From positions 1 to 64,000 of the forward strand of contig NZ_LKKO01000029.1 of the NCBI RefSeq assembly GCF_001455965.1: 64,000 nucleotides of DNA. The letters run 5' to 3'. The translations under genes were made by a program, and so were the position numbers. Of the stretch, positions 9,756 through 18,098 are shown one piece after another. The number at the start of each line of letters is the position of its first letter. Within the stretch, counting starts at the first letter, position 1. The notes below the pieces were generated by a model. That model did no database searches. It was not told where the DNA came from and saw only the letters and a program-made list of their open reading frames with translations. Origin of the DNA: Methylobacterium sp. GXS13 (GTDB lineage Bacteria; Pseudomonadota; Alphaproteobacteria; Rhizobiales; Beijerinckiaceae).

Positions 9756-10616
9756 TCACGCCAGCCGGCGGCGGCGCTCCACGAGTTGCATGATCATCGG
9801 CGTCAGGATCAGCTGCATGGCGAGGTCGAGCTTGCCACCCGGGATCACGATGGAATTGGCTCGGCTCATGAAGCTGTCGTGGATCATCGAGACGAGATAC
9901 GAGAAATCGATCCCCTTCGGGTCCTTGAACCGGATGACCACCAGCGACTCGTCGGCGGTGGGAATCCAGCGGGCGATGAACGGGTTCGAGGTGTCGACGG
10001 TCGGCACCCGCTGGAAGTTGATGTCCGTGAACGAGAATTGCGGGCAGATGGTCTGCACGTAGTCGGGCATCCGCCGCAGGATCACGTCGGTGACGGCATC
10101 CGTGGAATAGCCGCGGAACGAGCGGTCCCGGTGCAGCTTCTGGATCCATTCGAGGTTGATCACCGGCACGACACCGATCTTCAGGTCGGCGTAGCGGGCG
10201 ATGTCGACATCCGGGTCGGCCACGCAGCCATGCAGGCCCTCGTAAAACAGCAGGTCGGAATCCGGCGGGAACGCCTCCCACTCGGAGAAGCTGCCCTCCG
10301 GGATGCCATAGGCCCGGGCGTCGTGCTGGTCGTGGGCGTAGTGACGGGTCCGGCCGGTGCCGTTCTCCGCGTAGCTGCGGAACACCGCCTCCAACTCCGG
10401 AAGCAGGTTCGCCCGGGGTGCGAAATGCGACAGCGTCGGCTCGCGCGCCATCATGGCCCGCATCGTATCCCGGTCGAAGGCGTGGAAGCCGTCGCCCTCG
10501 ATAAACACCGCGCGCACGTCCTCCCGGCGGAAGATCTGCTCGAAGGTGTTGCGCACCGAGGTGGTGCCGGCCCCGGAGGAGCCGGTCACCGAGATGATGG
10601 GGTGACGCGCCGACAT
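9756..10616 (-). CDS. prkB: Phosphoribulokinase
   Basis: Phosphorylates ribulose-5-phosphate to ribulose-1,5-bisphosphate with ATP. 286 aa, typical of the proteobacterial class I enzyme. The P-loop is GSSGAGTTSV (12-21), followed by FIEGDGFHAFDRD with the catalytic aspartate, HYAHDQHDA and LLFYEGLHG, all conserved in this family. It sits between fbp and NUDIX/rpe on the same strand. In Methylorubrum extorquens AM1, which lacks RuBisCO, phosphoribulokinase has been reported to be needed for methylotrophic growth because ribulose-1,5-bisphosphate signals to the LysR regulator QscR. A similar regulatory role is plausible here because no RuBisCO gene is seen. Confidence 0.95.
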   Translation of the reverse strand: MSARHPIISVTGSSGAGTTSVRNTFEQIFRREDVRAVFIEGDGFHAFDRDTMRAMMAREPTLSHFAPRANLLPELEAVFRSYAENGTGRTRHYAHDQHDARAYGIPEGSFSEWEAFPPDSDLLFYEGLHGCVADPDVDIARYADLKIGVVPVINLEWIQKLHRDRSFRGYSTDAVTDVILRRMPDYVQTICPQFSFTDINFQRVPTVDTSNPFIARWIPTADESLVVIRFKDPKGIDFSYLVSMIHDSFMSRANSIVIPGGKLDLAMQLILTPMIMQLVERRRRLA

Positions 10617-10637
10617 TCTGTGTTCTTGGCGTCCTGC

Positions 10638-11693
10638 CTATGAGCGCATCAGGCCGCGCTGGCCGAACAGCGGCGAGCGGCCGGCATCGGGCTTGCCGCC
10701 GGCGTAATAGGAGGCCACGCAATCGACCTCCTCGGTGGAGCCGCAGACCAGCGGCGCGCGCTCGTGGATCCCGGTGGCCACCAGGTCGAGGATGCGGGTC
10801 TGGCCGTCGGTCGCGGCGCCGCCGGCCTGCTCGATGAGCATCGCCACCGGGGCGACCTCGTAGAGCAGCCGCAGGCGGCCACGGGCGTAGTTCTTGCGGG
10901 CGTCGCCCGGATACAGGAACACGCCGCCCCGGGTCAGCACGCGCTGAATGTCGGCCACCAGGGAGGCGAGCCAGCGCATGTTGTAGTCCTTGTCGCGCGG
11001 CCCCTCGGTGCCGCGCTGGCAATCCTCGATATAGGCCTTCACCGGAGCATCCCAGTGCCGGACGTTGGAGGCGTTGATCGCGAATTCCTTGGCCGAGGCC
11101 GGAACGGACATGCCTGCGCTGGTCAGGCGGAACACGCCGTCGGTGCGATCGAGCACGTAGGATTGCGTGCCGTCGCCGAGCGTCAGGATCAGCGCGGTGG
11201 CCGGACCGTAGGTCACGAAGCCGGCGGCGATCTGGGCGGTGCCCGGGGTGGTGAACGAGGCCAGCGGGTTGGCCGGATCCTTGATCGACGGGCGGATGCC
11301 GAAGATCATCCCCACCGCCATGTTGACGCCGATGTTGGACGAGCCGTCCAGCGGGTCGATGGCGACCGCAAGCGGCGCGTCCGGGTTCAGCCGCATCACC
11401 TCCTCGGCCTCCTCGGAGGCGACCTCGGCCACCGGAGCGCCCTGCAGGGCGGCGGTGACGCTCTCGTGGGCGATCACGTCGAGCGCCTTCTGCACGTCGC
11501 CGTCGCTGTTATGCTCGCCCGCTGCCGCAAGGTCGCCGCCGAGCGCGCCGCGCCCGATCAGCGCGCTGATCTCCACCGCCGAGCGCGCGATCGCACCGAT
11601 CACCGCGGCGGCATCCTTCAACGCCGGGTTGGTTTCGACCGCCTGCGCCAGGCAGGTCTCGAGAGGCGTCCCGATCGCTGCTGAAATTGCCAT
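10638..11693 (-). CDS. fbp: Class 1 fructose-1,6-bisphosphatase
   Basis: Hydrolyses fructose-1,6-bisphosphate to fructose-6-phosphate (gluconeogenesis and pentose-phosphate regeneration). 351 aa from the ATG 11691-11693, preceded by GGAGAGATAG; the frame opens further upstream but that part is the regulatory region. Metal-binding motif DPLDGSSNIGVNMAVG and the later FLYPGDARK and LLYEVAPVAMLIEQAGG are diagnostic of class 1. First gene of the leftward fbp-prkB-NUDIX-rpe-HAD cluster, divergent from cbbR by 182 bp. Confidence 0.95.
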   Translation of the reverse strand: MAISAAIGTPLETCLAQAVETNPALKDAAAVIGAIARSAVEISALIGRGALGGDLAAAGEHNSDGDVQKALDVIAHESVTAALQGAPVAEVASEEAEEVMRLNPDAPLAVAIDPLDGSSNIGVNMAVGMIFGIRPSIKDPANPLASFTTPGTAQIAAGFVTYGPATALILTLGDGTQSYVLDRTDGVFRLTSAGMSVPASAKEFAINASNVRHWDAPVKAYIEDCQRGTEGPRDKDYNMRWLASLVADIQRVLTRGGVFLYPGDARKNYARGRLRLLYEVAPVAMLIEQAGGAATDGQTRILDLVATGIHERAPLVCGSTEEVDCVASYYAGGKPDAGRSPLFGQRGLMRS

Positions 11694-11823
11694 CGGCCTA
11701 TCTCTCCTGCTGGAATCCCGCCTGCCGGGATCGCGCGTTCCGCGTCGGGTCTGTACCGGCCCCTCTACCACCAAGATAGCGGGTCGCGCGCCTGGATCGA
11801 CAGGAACCGGGGACGCCACGCTC

Positions 11824-11856
11824 AAGATTTCTGAGGGATCTTGTGTCATAGGACAA
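11824..11856. promoter_or_regulatory. Candidate CbbR operator between fbp and cbbR
   Basis: Two abutting dyads lie 20-50 bp upstream of cbbR: AAGAT (11824-11828) with ATCTT (11838-11842), and TTGT (11841-11844) with ACAA (11853-11856). LysR regulators bind T-N11-A type dyads in divergent intergenic regions and repress themselves while activating the opposite operon, so placement and symmetry fit. The sites were picked by eye. Confidence 0.45.
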
Positions 11857-11875
11857 AAAAAACGACATCTCCGCC

Positions 11876-12817
11876 ATGCGCAATCTCTCCCTCAAGCAGC
11901 TCCAGGCGGTGGCGGCGGTGGCCCGCCTGGGGACCATGACCCGGGCCGCGCAGGAGCTGAACGTCACCTCGGCCGCGCTCTACGCGCGCATCCGCCAGCT
12001 GGAGGAAGAGGCTGGGCTGCTGCTGTTCGACCGGACGCCGGGCGGCCTCAAGCCCACCGATGCCGGGCGCGAGATGCTCTGGGCGATCGACAGCATCAAC
12101 ACCGTCCTGGAGACCTGCACCGACCGGCTGCGGACCCTGCGCGGCGCGGAGGGCGGGCGCGTCGCGCTGGGCGTCGTCTCGACCGCGAAGTATTTCGCGC
12201 CCCAGGTGATCGCGGGCTTCGTCAAGAAGCACCCCGGCGTCGAGATCAGCCTGTCGGTGCGCAACCGCGGCCAGACCGTCGAGGCGCTGCGCGGCTACGA
12301 GATCGACTTCGCCGTAATGGGCCGCCCGCCCCGGGACTTCCCGATCGAGGCCGCGACCTTCGGGCCACACCCGCTGGTGCTGGTCGCGGCCCCGAGCCAT
12401 CCGCTCGCCGGCCGGACCGGCCTGTCCCGCGAAGATCTGGCCGATCAGCCCTTCTTTTTCCGCGAAGAGGGCTCCGGCACGCGCACGGTCTTCGAAGAGT
12501 TCATGAGCGGCATCCTGGTCAAGCGGGCGCTCCTCGACATCGACACCGGCTCCAACGAGACCATCAAGCAATCGGTGATGGCCGGGCTCGGCATCGCGCT
12601 GCTGTCGGTCCATTCCGTCGCGGCCGAGGTCGAGAGCGGCCGCCTCGCCCTTCTCGACGTCAAGGGCCTGCCGATCCGGCGCGACTGGTACGCGGTGCGC
12701 CGGGCCGACAAGGTGCTGGGGCCGGCGGCCTCCGCGGTCTGGTCCTACCTGATGAGCGACGGCGCGCGGATGCTGCCGGGCGTCACGCTCCCCGAAGTCA
12801 CCGGGGCCAAGGCGTGA
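11876..12817 (+). CDS. cbbR: LysR-family regulator CbbR
   Basis: 313 aa. N-terminal winged helix-turn-helix (LKQLQAVAAVARLGTMTRAA, residues 6-25, continuing to a typical LysR recognition helix) and a LysR substrate domain from about residue 90. The sequence after the HTH (LGVVSTAKYFAPQVIAGF, FAVMGRPP, AAPSHPLAG) is characteristic of CbbR, which senses metabolites such as ribulose bisphosphate or NADPH. Divergent to fbp-prkB, the classic position for a regulator of that operon. The stop overlaps the GTG start of the following oxidoreductase. Confidence 0.88.
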   Translation: MRNLSLKQLQAVAAVARLGTMTRAAQELNVTSAALYARIRQLEEEAGLLLFDRTPGGLKPTDAGREMLWAIDSINTVLETCTDRLRTLRGAEGGRVALGVVSTAKYFAPQVIAGFVKKHPGVEISLSVRNRGQTVEALRGYEIDFAVMGRPPRDFPIEAATFGPHPLVLVAAPSHPLAGRTGLSREDLADQPFFFREEGSGTRTVFEEFMSGILVKRALLDIDTGSNETIKQSVMAGLGIALLSVHSVAAEVESGRLALLDVKGLPIRRDWYAVRRADKVLGPAASAVWSYLMSDGARMLPGVTLPEVTGAKA

Positions 12818-14055
12818 GCACCCCCGGCATCGTCGTCGCCGGGGCCGGCCAAGCGGGCTTCCAGCTGGCCGCCTCCCTGCGCGAGGGCGGCTTCCGGGCC
12901 CCGATCACCCTGGTGGGCGACGAGACCGCCCTGCCCTATCAGCGCCCGCCCCTGTCGAAGGCCTATCTGGCCGGCAAGACCGACGCCGAGGGGCTGTTCC
13001 TGCGCCAGCCCGGCTTCTTCGCCGAACACGCGATCACTCATCGGCCGGGGATCCGCGCCCTGGCGATCGACCGCGCGGCGCGCCGCCTGCAGCTCTCGGA
13101 CGGCCAAAGCCTCGCCTACGATCACCTCGTTCTGGCCACCGGCGCCCGCAACCGGCCGCTGCCGGTGCCGGGGGCCGATTTGCCGAACGTGCGCCAATTG
13201 CGCGGCCTCGCCGATGCCGACGCGCTCCGGACGGCGCTTGGCGAGGCCAAGGCAATCGTGGTGATCGGCGCCGGCTTCATCGGGCTGGAATTCGCCGCCG
13301 TGGCCGCGGCACGGGGCCTGTCGGTGACCGTGGTGGAGGCGGCCGACCGGCCGATGGCCCGGGCGGTCTCACGGGAGATCGGGCAGTTCTTTCAGGCAGC
13401 CCACGAGGCGATGGGCGTGCGCTTCGCCTTCGGGGGGGGCGTGACCGCGATCGTCGGCCGGGCGGGCCGTGCCACGGGCATCGTCCTGGCGGACGGACGG
13501 GAGCTTCCCGCGGACTTCATCCTGATCGGCATTGGCGTGCTGCCGAACCGGGAACTCGCCGCAGACGCCGGTCTCCCGGCCGAGGACGGGGTGCGGGTCG
13601 ACGCCTTCCTGGCGACGCCCGATCCGGCGATCTCGGCGATCGGCGATTGCGTCCGCTTCCCGAGCCCGTTCGCCCACGGGCTCACCCCGGACGGCACGGT
13701 GCGGATCGAGTCGGTGCAGAACGCCATCGACCAGGGCCGCTGCCTCGCCGCGCGGCTCAACGGCAAGCCGGCGGCCTACGGGGCGCTGCCGTGGTTCTGG
13801 AGCGACCAGGGTCCGCACAAGCTGCAGATCGCCGGCCTGTCCGGGCCTGGCGATACCAGCGTGGTCCGGGGCTCGGGCCCGGCGTTCTCGGTGTTCCGCT
13901 TCCGGGACGGTGCCTTGAGGGCCGTGGAGTCGGTCGACCGGGCGGGCGACCATATGATCGCCCGGCGCCTGCTGGCGGCGGGCACGCCGCTCACCCCGGA
14001 GCAGGCAGCCGATCCCGGCTTCGATCTCAAGGCCCTGGCGATGAAGCGGCCCTGA
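12814..14055 (+). CDS. FAD-dependent NAD(P)H:ferredoxin reductase-type oxidoreductase
   Basis: 413 aa from a GTG that overlaps the cbbR stop (GTGA). Two Rossmann sites: FAD-binding VVAGAGQAGFQLA at the N-terminus and NAD-binding VVIGAGFIGLEFA near residue 150; LATGARNRPLPVPG and the second FAD motif SAIGDCVRFPSP are also present. The C-terminal part (ALPWFWSDQGPHKLQIAG) matches the reductase domain of Rhodococcus-type ferredoxin and rhodocoxin reductases. Such enzymes pass electrons to a [2Fe-2S] ferredoxin that feeds P450s or dioxygenases, but no such partner is nearby. Co-transcription with cbbR is odd; a functional link is unproven. Confidence 0.85.
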   Translation: MSTPGIVVAGAGQAGFQLAASLREGGFRAPITLVGDETALPYQRPPLSKAYLAGKTDAEGLFLRQPGFFAEHAITHRPGIRALAIDRAARRLQLSDGQSLAYDHLVLATGARNRPLPVPGADLPNVRQLRGLADADALRTALGEAKAIVVIGAGFIGLEFAAVAAARGLSVTVVEAADRPMARAVSREIGQFFQAAHEAMGVRFAFGGGVTAIVGRAGRATGIVLADGRELPADFILIGIGVLPNRELAADAGLPAEDGVRVDAFLATPDPAISAIGDCVRFPSPFAHGLTPDGTVRIESVQNAIDQGRCLAARLNGKPAAYGALPWFWSDQGPHKLQIAGLSGPGDTSVVRGSGPAFSVFRFRDGALRAVESVDRAGDHMIARRLLAAGTPLTPEQAADPGFDLKALAMKRP

Positions 14056-14070
14056 CCAGGGCCAGACCGG

Positions 14071-15315
14071 TCAATCCGAGAAGGCGATCTTCGGGCCCGG
14101 CCGCTGCAGGGCCACGGCGGTGGCAATTCCCAGACCCAGGATCGTGACCGCGCAGGCTGCCAGCGCCCCGAACTGCCCGAGTTGCAGCAGGGCCTGACCC
14201 AGCACCGCGACCCCGAGCGCCTGGCCGCAGAAGAACGAGAAGGCGTGCAGCGCCACCGCGGAGGCGCGGGCGGTCGGCGCGACCTCGGTCACCTGGGTCT
14301 GGAAGGTGTTGTGCAGCATGTAGAAGCCGAGCCCCATGGCGGTGAGCGCCGCGCAATCGACCTGCCAGCTTCCGGCCAGCCCGACCACGGTCAGCGAGGC
14401 GCCGCAGATCAGGCCGCCGCCGATCAGCATCCGGGGCATGCCGAGTAGCCGCACCAGCAGCCCGACCAGGGCCGAGTAGAGCAGGCCGCCGATGGCGAAG
14501 CCGGCCAGCACCAGGCCGGCCTCCCGCGGGCCGCCCTCGCCGCGGGCCTCGATCAGCGGGGCGAGATGCGGGAACACCCCGAAGATCGCGATCGCCTCCA
14601 CGAACACCGCGGAGAAGAGAATCCGGGCGCGCGGATTGGCCAGGATCGTCCGGTAGCGCCCCACCGCCTGCCCGAAGGCGGGACGGCGCGCGGGCGCGCG
14701 GCCGGTGCGATCGAAGCCGAACACCGTCGCGGCACAGGCGATGGCAGCGACGAGCGCTGTGATCGCGAACACGCCGCGCCAGCCAATCGCTGCCTCGATC
14801 AGCCCCGCGAAGGTCGATCCTGTGAGCTGCCCGAGAATGACCGCGACGAGGAAGCGCCCGATCGCGACCTGCCGCCGGTCCATCGGCACCCGGTCGCCCA
14901 GCAGCGCGAGCGACAGCGGGATGCAGCCGCCCGCCGCCGCCCCCGCCAGCATGCGCAGACCGAACAGGCTGGAGAGATCGGGGGCGAGGCTGCACAGGAC
15001 GAGGGCGCCGGCCAGCACCGCCAGGCAGACGCTCATCACCCGCTCCTTGCCGAGCGCGTCACCCACCGGACCGAGCACCGGCTGGATGAAGGCGTAGGGC
15101 AGCGCGAAGGCGGTCGAAAGCAGCGCCACCGTGTGGGCGTCGCTGCCGAGGTCCCGGGCGAGCACGCCGACCAAGGGCTCGACCGAGCGCAGGGCGAAGG
15201 TGCTGCCGAATCCCGCGCAGGCCAGGACGACGATCAGGCGCGGGATCGAGGCGGCGGCCGGCTCCGACCCGTGGGTCGCGGACGGCGTGAGCGCCGGCTC
15301 TTGTCTGTCGAGCAT
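14071..15315 (-). CDS. MFS transporter
   Basis: 414-aa inner-membrane carrier with about 12 predicted helices. The loop between helices 2 and 3 carries the MFS motif in GPVGDALGKERVM, and a cytoplasmic central loop (FDRTGRAPARRPAFGQAVGR) separates the halves. Composition and length resemble the arabinose-efflux/DHA1 group. Convergent with the FAD oxidoreductase (15 bp apart). Substrate cannot be inferred. Confidence 0.85.
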   Translation of the reverse strand: MLDRQEPALTPSATHGSEPAAASIPRLIVVLACAGFGSTFALRSVEPLVGVLARDLGSDAHTVALLSTAFALPYAFIQPVLGPVGDALGKERVMSVCLAVLAGALVLCSLAPDLSSLFGLRMLAGAAAGGCIPLSLALLGDRVPMDRRQVAIGRFLVAVILGQLTGSTFAGLIEAAIGWRGVFAITALVAAIACAATVFGFDRTGRAPARRPAFGQAVGRYRTILANPRARILFSAVFVEAIAIFGVFPHLAPLIEARGEGGPREAGLVLAGFAIGGLLYSALVGLLVRLLGMPRMLIGGGLICGASLTVVGLAGSWQVDCAALTAMGLGFYMLHNTFQTQVTEVAPTARASAVALHAFSFFCGQALGVAVLGQALLQLGQFGALAACAVTILGLGIATAVALQRPGPKIAFSD

Positions 15316-15392
15316 GGTGAGGATTCGCGCCGCGGGCGGGACTCAAGACCCGCGGCATCGCATCTCCGCGGCCGGAGCGAAACCCATCCGGA

Positions 15393-16304
15393 TCAGTGCG
15401 CGTAGAAGGCCGGATCCGAATTGTCGCTCGGGTTCTCGAACGCCCACTGGAGCGCCGAGGACAGGGGGATGTTGTAGGTCAGCCCCCGCGGCGGCACCGG
15501 CTTAAGGAACCAGGTCTCGTAGATCGTCCTGATCTCGGGACTGCGATAGAGATCGGCGGTGGCCTTATCGACCACCGCCTTGAAGGCCGGATCGTCCCGG
15601 CGCAGCATGATCCCGTAGGGTTCCGGGTTGGACAGGGTCTCCTGGCTGATCACGTAGGCGGCGGGGTCCTTCGACTGGGCTGCCACGACGCTGAGCTGCA
15701 CGTCGTCCATGACGAAGGCCGCCGCCCGACCGGTCTCGACTAGCAGAAAGCCTTCCGGCACGTCCTTTGCCGAGATCACCGTGATGCCGAGCTTGCGCTC
15801 GTTGTTGGCCTTGATCAGCATCAGGATGTTGGTCGAGCCGGCCACCGACGACACCGCCTTGCCGCGCAGGTCCTCCAGGCTGCCGATCTTCTGGTCCTTG
15901 CGGGAGACGAACCGGGTCGCCGTGAGGAAGTGGGTGTTGGTGAAAGCGACCTGCTTCTTGCGCTCCGCATTGTTGGTCGTGGTGCCGCATTCGAGATCGG
16001 TCGTGCCGTTGGTCATCAGCGGGATGCGGGACGAGGAATTCACGAACTCCATCGCGACCTCGAGCCCCGGCATCTTCAATTCACGCTTCACGGCATCGGC
16101 GATCTTCAGGCAGATATCGACCGCGAAGCCGACCACCTTCTGGTTCTGGTCCAGGTAGCTGAACGGCGGCGCGGTATCGCGCACGCCGAGCACGAGCCGG
16201 TTGTTGTCCTGGATCTTCTTGAGGGTGCCGGTCAGCGGCTCGGCCCGAGCCGCAGGGGGGAGCACAGCGAGCAGCACGGCGAGGATCGGGGTGAGCAGGC
16301 GCAT
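15393..16304 (-). CDS. Periplasmic amino-acid-binding protein of an ABC transporter (glutamate/aspartate type)
   Basis: 303 aa from the ATG 16302-16304, with a clean Sec signal (MRLLTPILAVLLAVLPPAARA, cleavage after ARA). The mature part is a bacterial extracellular solute-binding family 3 domain: VLGVRDTAPPFSYLD, VGFAVDICLKIADAV, the GTTDLECGTTTNNAERKK ligand loop and SLEDLRGKAVSSVAGS. This pattern is typical of GltI-like proteins. No permease or ATPase gene is adjacent on either side, so it must work with a transporter encoded elsewhere. Confidence 0.88.
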   Translation of the reverse strand: MRLLTPILAVLLAVLPPAARAEPLTGTLKKIQDNNRLVLGVRDTAPPFSYLDQNQKVVGFAVDICLKIADAVKRELKMPGLEVAMEFVNSSSRIPLMTNGTTDLECGTTTNNAERKKQVAFTNTHFLTATRFVSRKDQKIGSLEDLRGKAVSSVAGSTNILMLIKANNERKLGITVISAKDVPEGFLLVETGRAAAFVMDDVQLSVVAAQSKDPAAYVISQETLSNPEPYGIMLRRDDPAFKAVVDKATADLYRSPEIRTIYETWFLKPVPPRGLTYNIPLSSALQWAFENPSDNSDPAFYAH

Positions 16305-16466
16305 GGGCTGGCGGGCTCCGGGGGCGTGCAACGAGGCGCCGACCGCGAGGGGCGGCGGGAAGCGGGATCAGGCTTCCACCCACCGCTCAGCAAGAGTCCG
16401 GCCGCTTTGATGCGGGATGGCGGAACCAAGACCGGTTCCCGACCGAACCGAACGCTGGAATATTGA

Positions 16467-17366
16467 TCATTTCTCCGGCTGCGCGGCGTGCAGGACCGGC
16501 AACGCGCGTAACGCGTCGGTGGCGTAATCGAGGAAGGCGTTCACCCGGGCGGACCGGAGCCCCTGGCTCGGGGTGACGATCTGCACCGGCACCGGTGGCG
16601 GCTCATGCGAAGCGAGCAGGCGCACGAGACGGCCCGCCGCAATGTCCTCGGCCGCCTGATAGGACAGCACTCGGGCGATGCCACGCCCGGCCCGGGCCGC
16701 GATCAGCGCCGCCTCGACCTCGTTGACGATCAGGCGCGGCGCGAGGCGGACGCGGTGCGCGCCGAAGCGCCATTCGCGGACATTGGAGCGGACCATGCCC
16801 AGGATGGTGTCGTGGACGCTCAAGTCGGCGGGGGTCCGGGGCGTGCCCCGGGCCGCGAGGTAGACCGGACTCGCCACGAGCACTTGGCGTACCTGTCCGA
16901 CCCGGCGCGCGACCAAGCGGGATTCCGCGAGGTGCCCGATCCGGACTGCAACGTCGATGCCCTCCTCCACGAGGTCGAGGTTGCGATCGGCAAGCACCAG
17001 TTCGACCTGCGCCTCCGCGTAGGCATCAAGAAAGCCCGACACGATCGGCGCGACGTGCTTGCGCCCGAACAGAACCGGGGCCGTGATCCGCACAAGCCCG
17101 CGCACCGCATCGCCCGCCGCCCCCGAGACGGTGGCCTCGTAGCCAGCGAGCAGGCCGCGCGCCCGCTCGGCCAGTTCGAGCCCCCCCGGGGTCGGCGCCA
17201 GGCGTCGGGTGGTGCGCTCCACCAAGCGGGTGCCGGCCCGCGCCTCCAGGCTCGCCAGCGCCCGGGTCGCGGCAGCGGCCGAGCGGTGCGACCGGCGCGC
17301 AGCCCCGGCCAGGCTGCCGGCGTCGATGATCGCGACGAAGAGAGCGAGTTCGTCCAGCCGGTCCAT
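16467..17366 (-). CDS. LysR-family transcriptional regulator
   Basis: 299 aa. N-terminal HTH (DELALFVAIIDAGSLAGAAR) followed by the usual linker helix and a LysR substrate domain of the group that includes many glutathione-S-transferase-linked regulators (RITAPVLFGRKHVAPIVSGF, DVAVRIGHLAESRLVAR). Divergent from a GST gene with 97 bp between starts and clear dyads in that gap, so control of the GST and itself is likely. Confidence 0.88.
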   Translation of the reverse strand: MDRLDELALFVAIIDAGSLAGAARRSHRSAAAATRALASLEARAGTRLVERTTRRLAPTPGGLELAERARGLLAGYEATVSGAAGDAVRGLVRITAPVLFGRKHVAPIVSGFLDAYAEAQVELVLADRNLDLVEEGIDVAVRIGHLAESRLVARRVGQVRQVLVASPVYLAARGTPRTPADLSVHDTILGMVRSNVREWRFGAHRVRLAPRLIVNEVEAALIAARAGRGIARVLSYQAAEDIAAGRLVRLLASHEPPPVPVQIVTPSQGLRSARVNAFLDYATDALRALPVLHAAQPEK

Positions 17367-17371
17367 GGATC

Positions 17372-17405
17372 ATTTCAGTTTATGAAATTCTGAATGCCGT
17401 GAATT
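17372..17405. promoter_or_regulatory. Candidate LysR operator in the LysR/GST divergent region
   Basis: ATTTCA (17372-17377) and TGAAAT (17383-17388) form a perfect dyad with a 5-bp centre, giving the T-N11-A pattern of LysR sites. A second inverted repeat follows, AATTC (17386-17390) and GAATT (17401-17405). Both lie just upstream of the LysR start and 60-90 bp upstream of the GST. Confidence 0.5.
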
Positions 17406-17463
17406 CCGGATTATCCCCGCGCTGTGCAAGAGTCATGTTCGGGCCTCGCTGGAGACCCCGACC

Positions 17464-18090
17464 ATGTCCGACCCCGACCTGACCCTCTACGGCCTGCGCC
17501 TCTCGGGCCATTCGCACCGCGCGGAACTGTTCCTGTCGCTGCTGGGGCTGCCCTACCGCTTCGTCGAGGTGGCCAGCACGAAGCAGCGCGCCGCCGCCGA
17601 CTTCCGGCACCTCAACCCGCTCGGCCAGATCCCGGTCCTGACCGACGGCACGGCCGTGATCGCCGACAGCAATGCGATCCTCGTCTACCTCGCCGCACGC
17701 TACGCATCGAAGAGCGGATGGATGCCGGCCGATCCCATCGACGCCGGCGAGGTTCAGCGCTGGCTCTCGATCGCCGCCGGCGAGGTCCGGACCGGGCCGG
17801 CCCTCGCCCGGCTGATGGTGGTCTTCGGCGCGCGCGCCGACCGGGCGACGGTGCACGCGACCGCGGCCCGGATCCTCACCTTTATGGATGAGCATCTGGC
17901 CGATCGCCGCTACCTTGCGACCGAGCGGGCGACGCTGGCCGACATCGCCTGCTACACCTACGTCGCCCACGCCCCCGAGGGCGGCGTCTCGCTCGCCCCC
18001 TACCCGGCCGTGCAGGCCTGGATCGCCCGGGTGCAGGCCCTGCCGGGCTTCATCCCGATGCCAGCCTCCCCCATCCCCGAACAGGCGTGA
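17464..18090 (+). CDS. Glutathione S-transferase
   Basis: 208 aa with an N-terminal thioredoxin-fold domain (LTLYGLRLSGHSHRAELFLS, LGQIPVLTDG with the cis-proline that binds glutathione, and IADSNAILVYLA with the Glu/Asp-Ser glutathione contact) and an all-helical C-terminal domain (ATLADIACYTYVAHA). Cytosolic conjugating or detoxifying enzyme; substrate unknown. Followed at once by a PNPOx-fold protein, so the two may act together under the divergent LysR. Confidence 0.9.
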   Translation: MSDPDLTLYGLRLSGHSHRAELFLSLLGLPYRFVEVASTKQRAAADFRHLNPLGQIPVLTDGTAVIADSNAILVYLAARYASKSGWMPADPIDAGEVQRWLSIAAGEVRTGPALARLMVVFGARADRATVHATAARILTFMDEHLADRRYLATERATLADIACYTYVAHAPEGGVSLAPYPAVQAWIARVQALPGFIPMPASPIPEQA

Positions 18091-18098
18091 GGTGCGCC

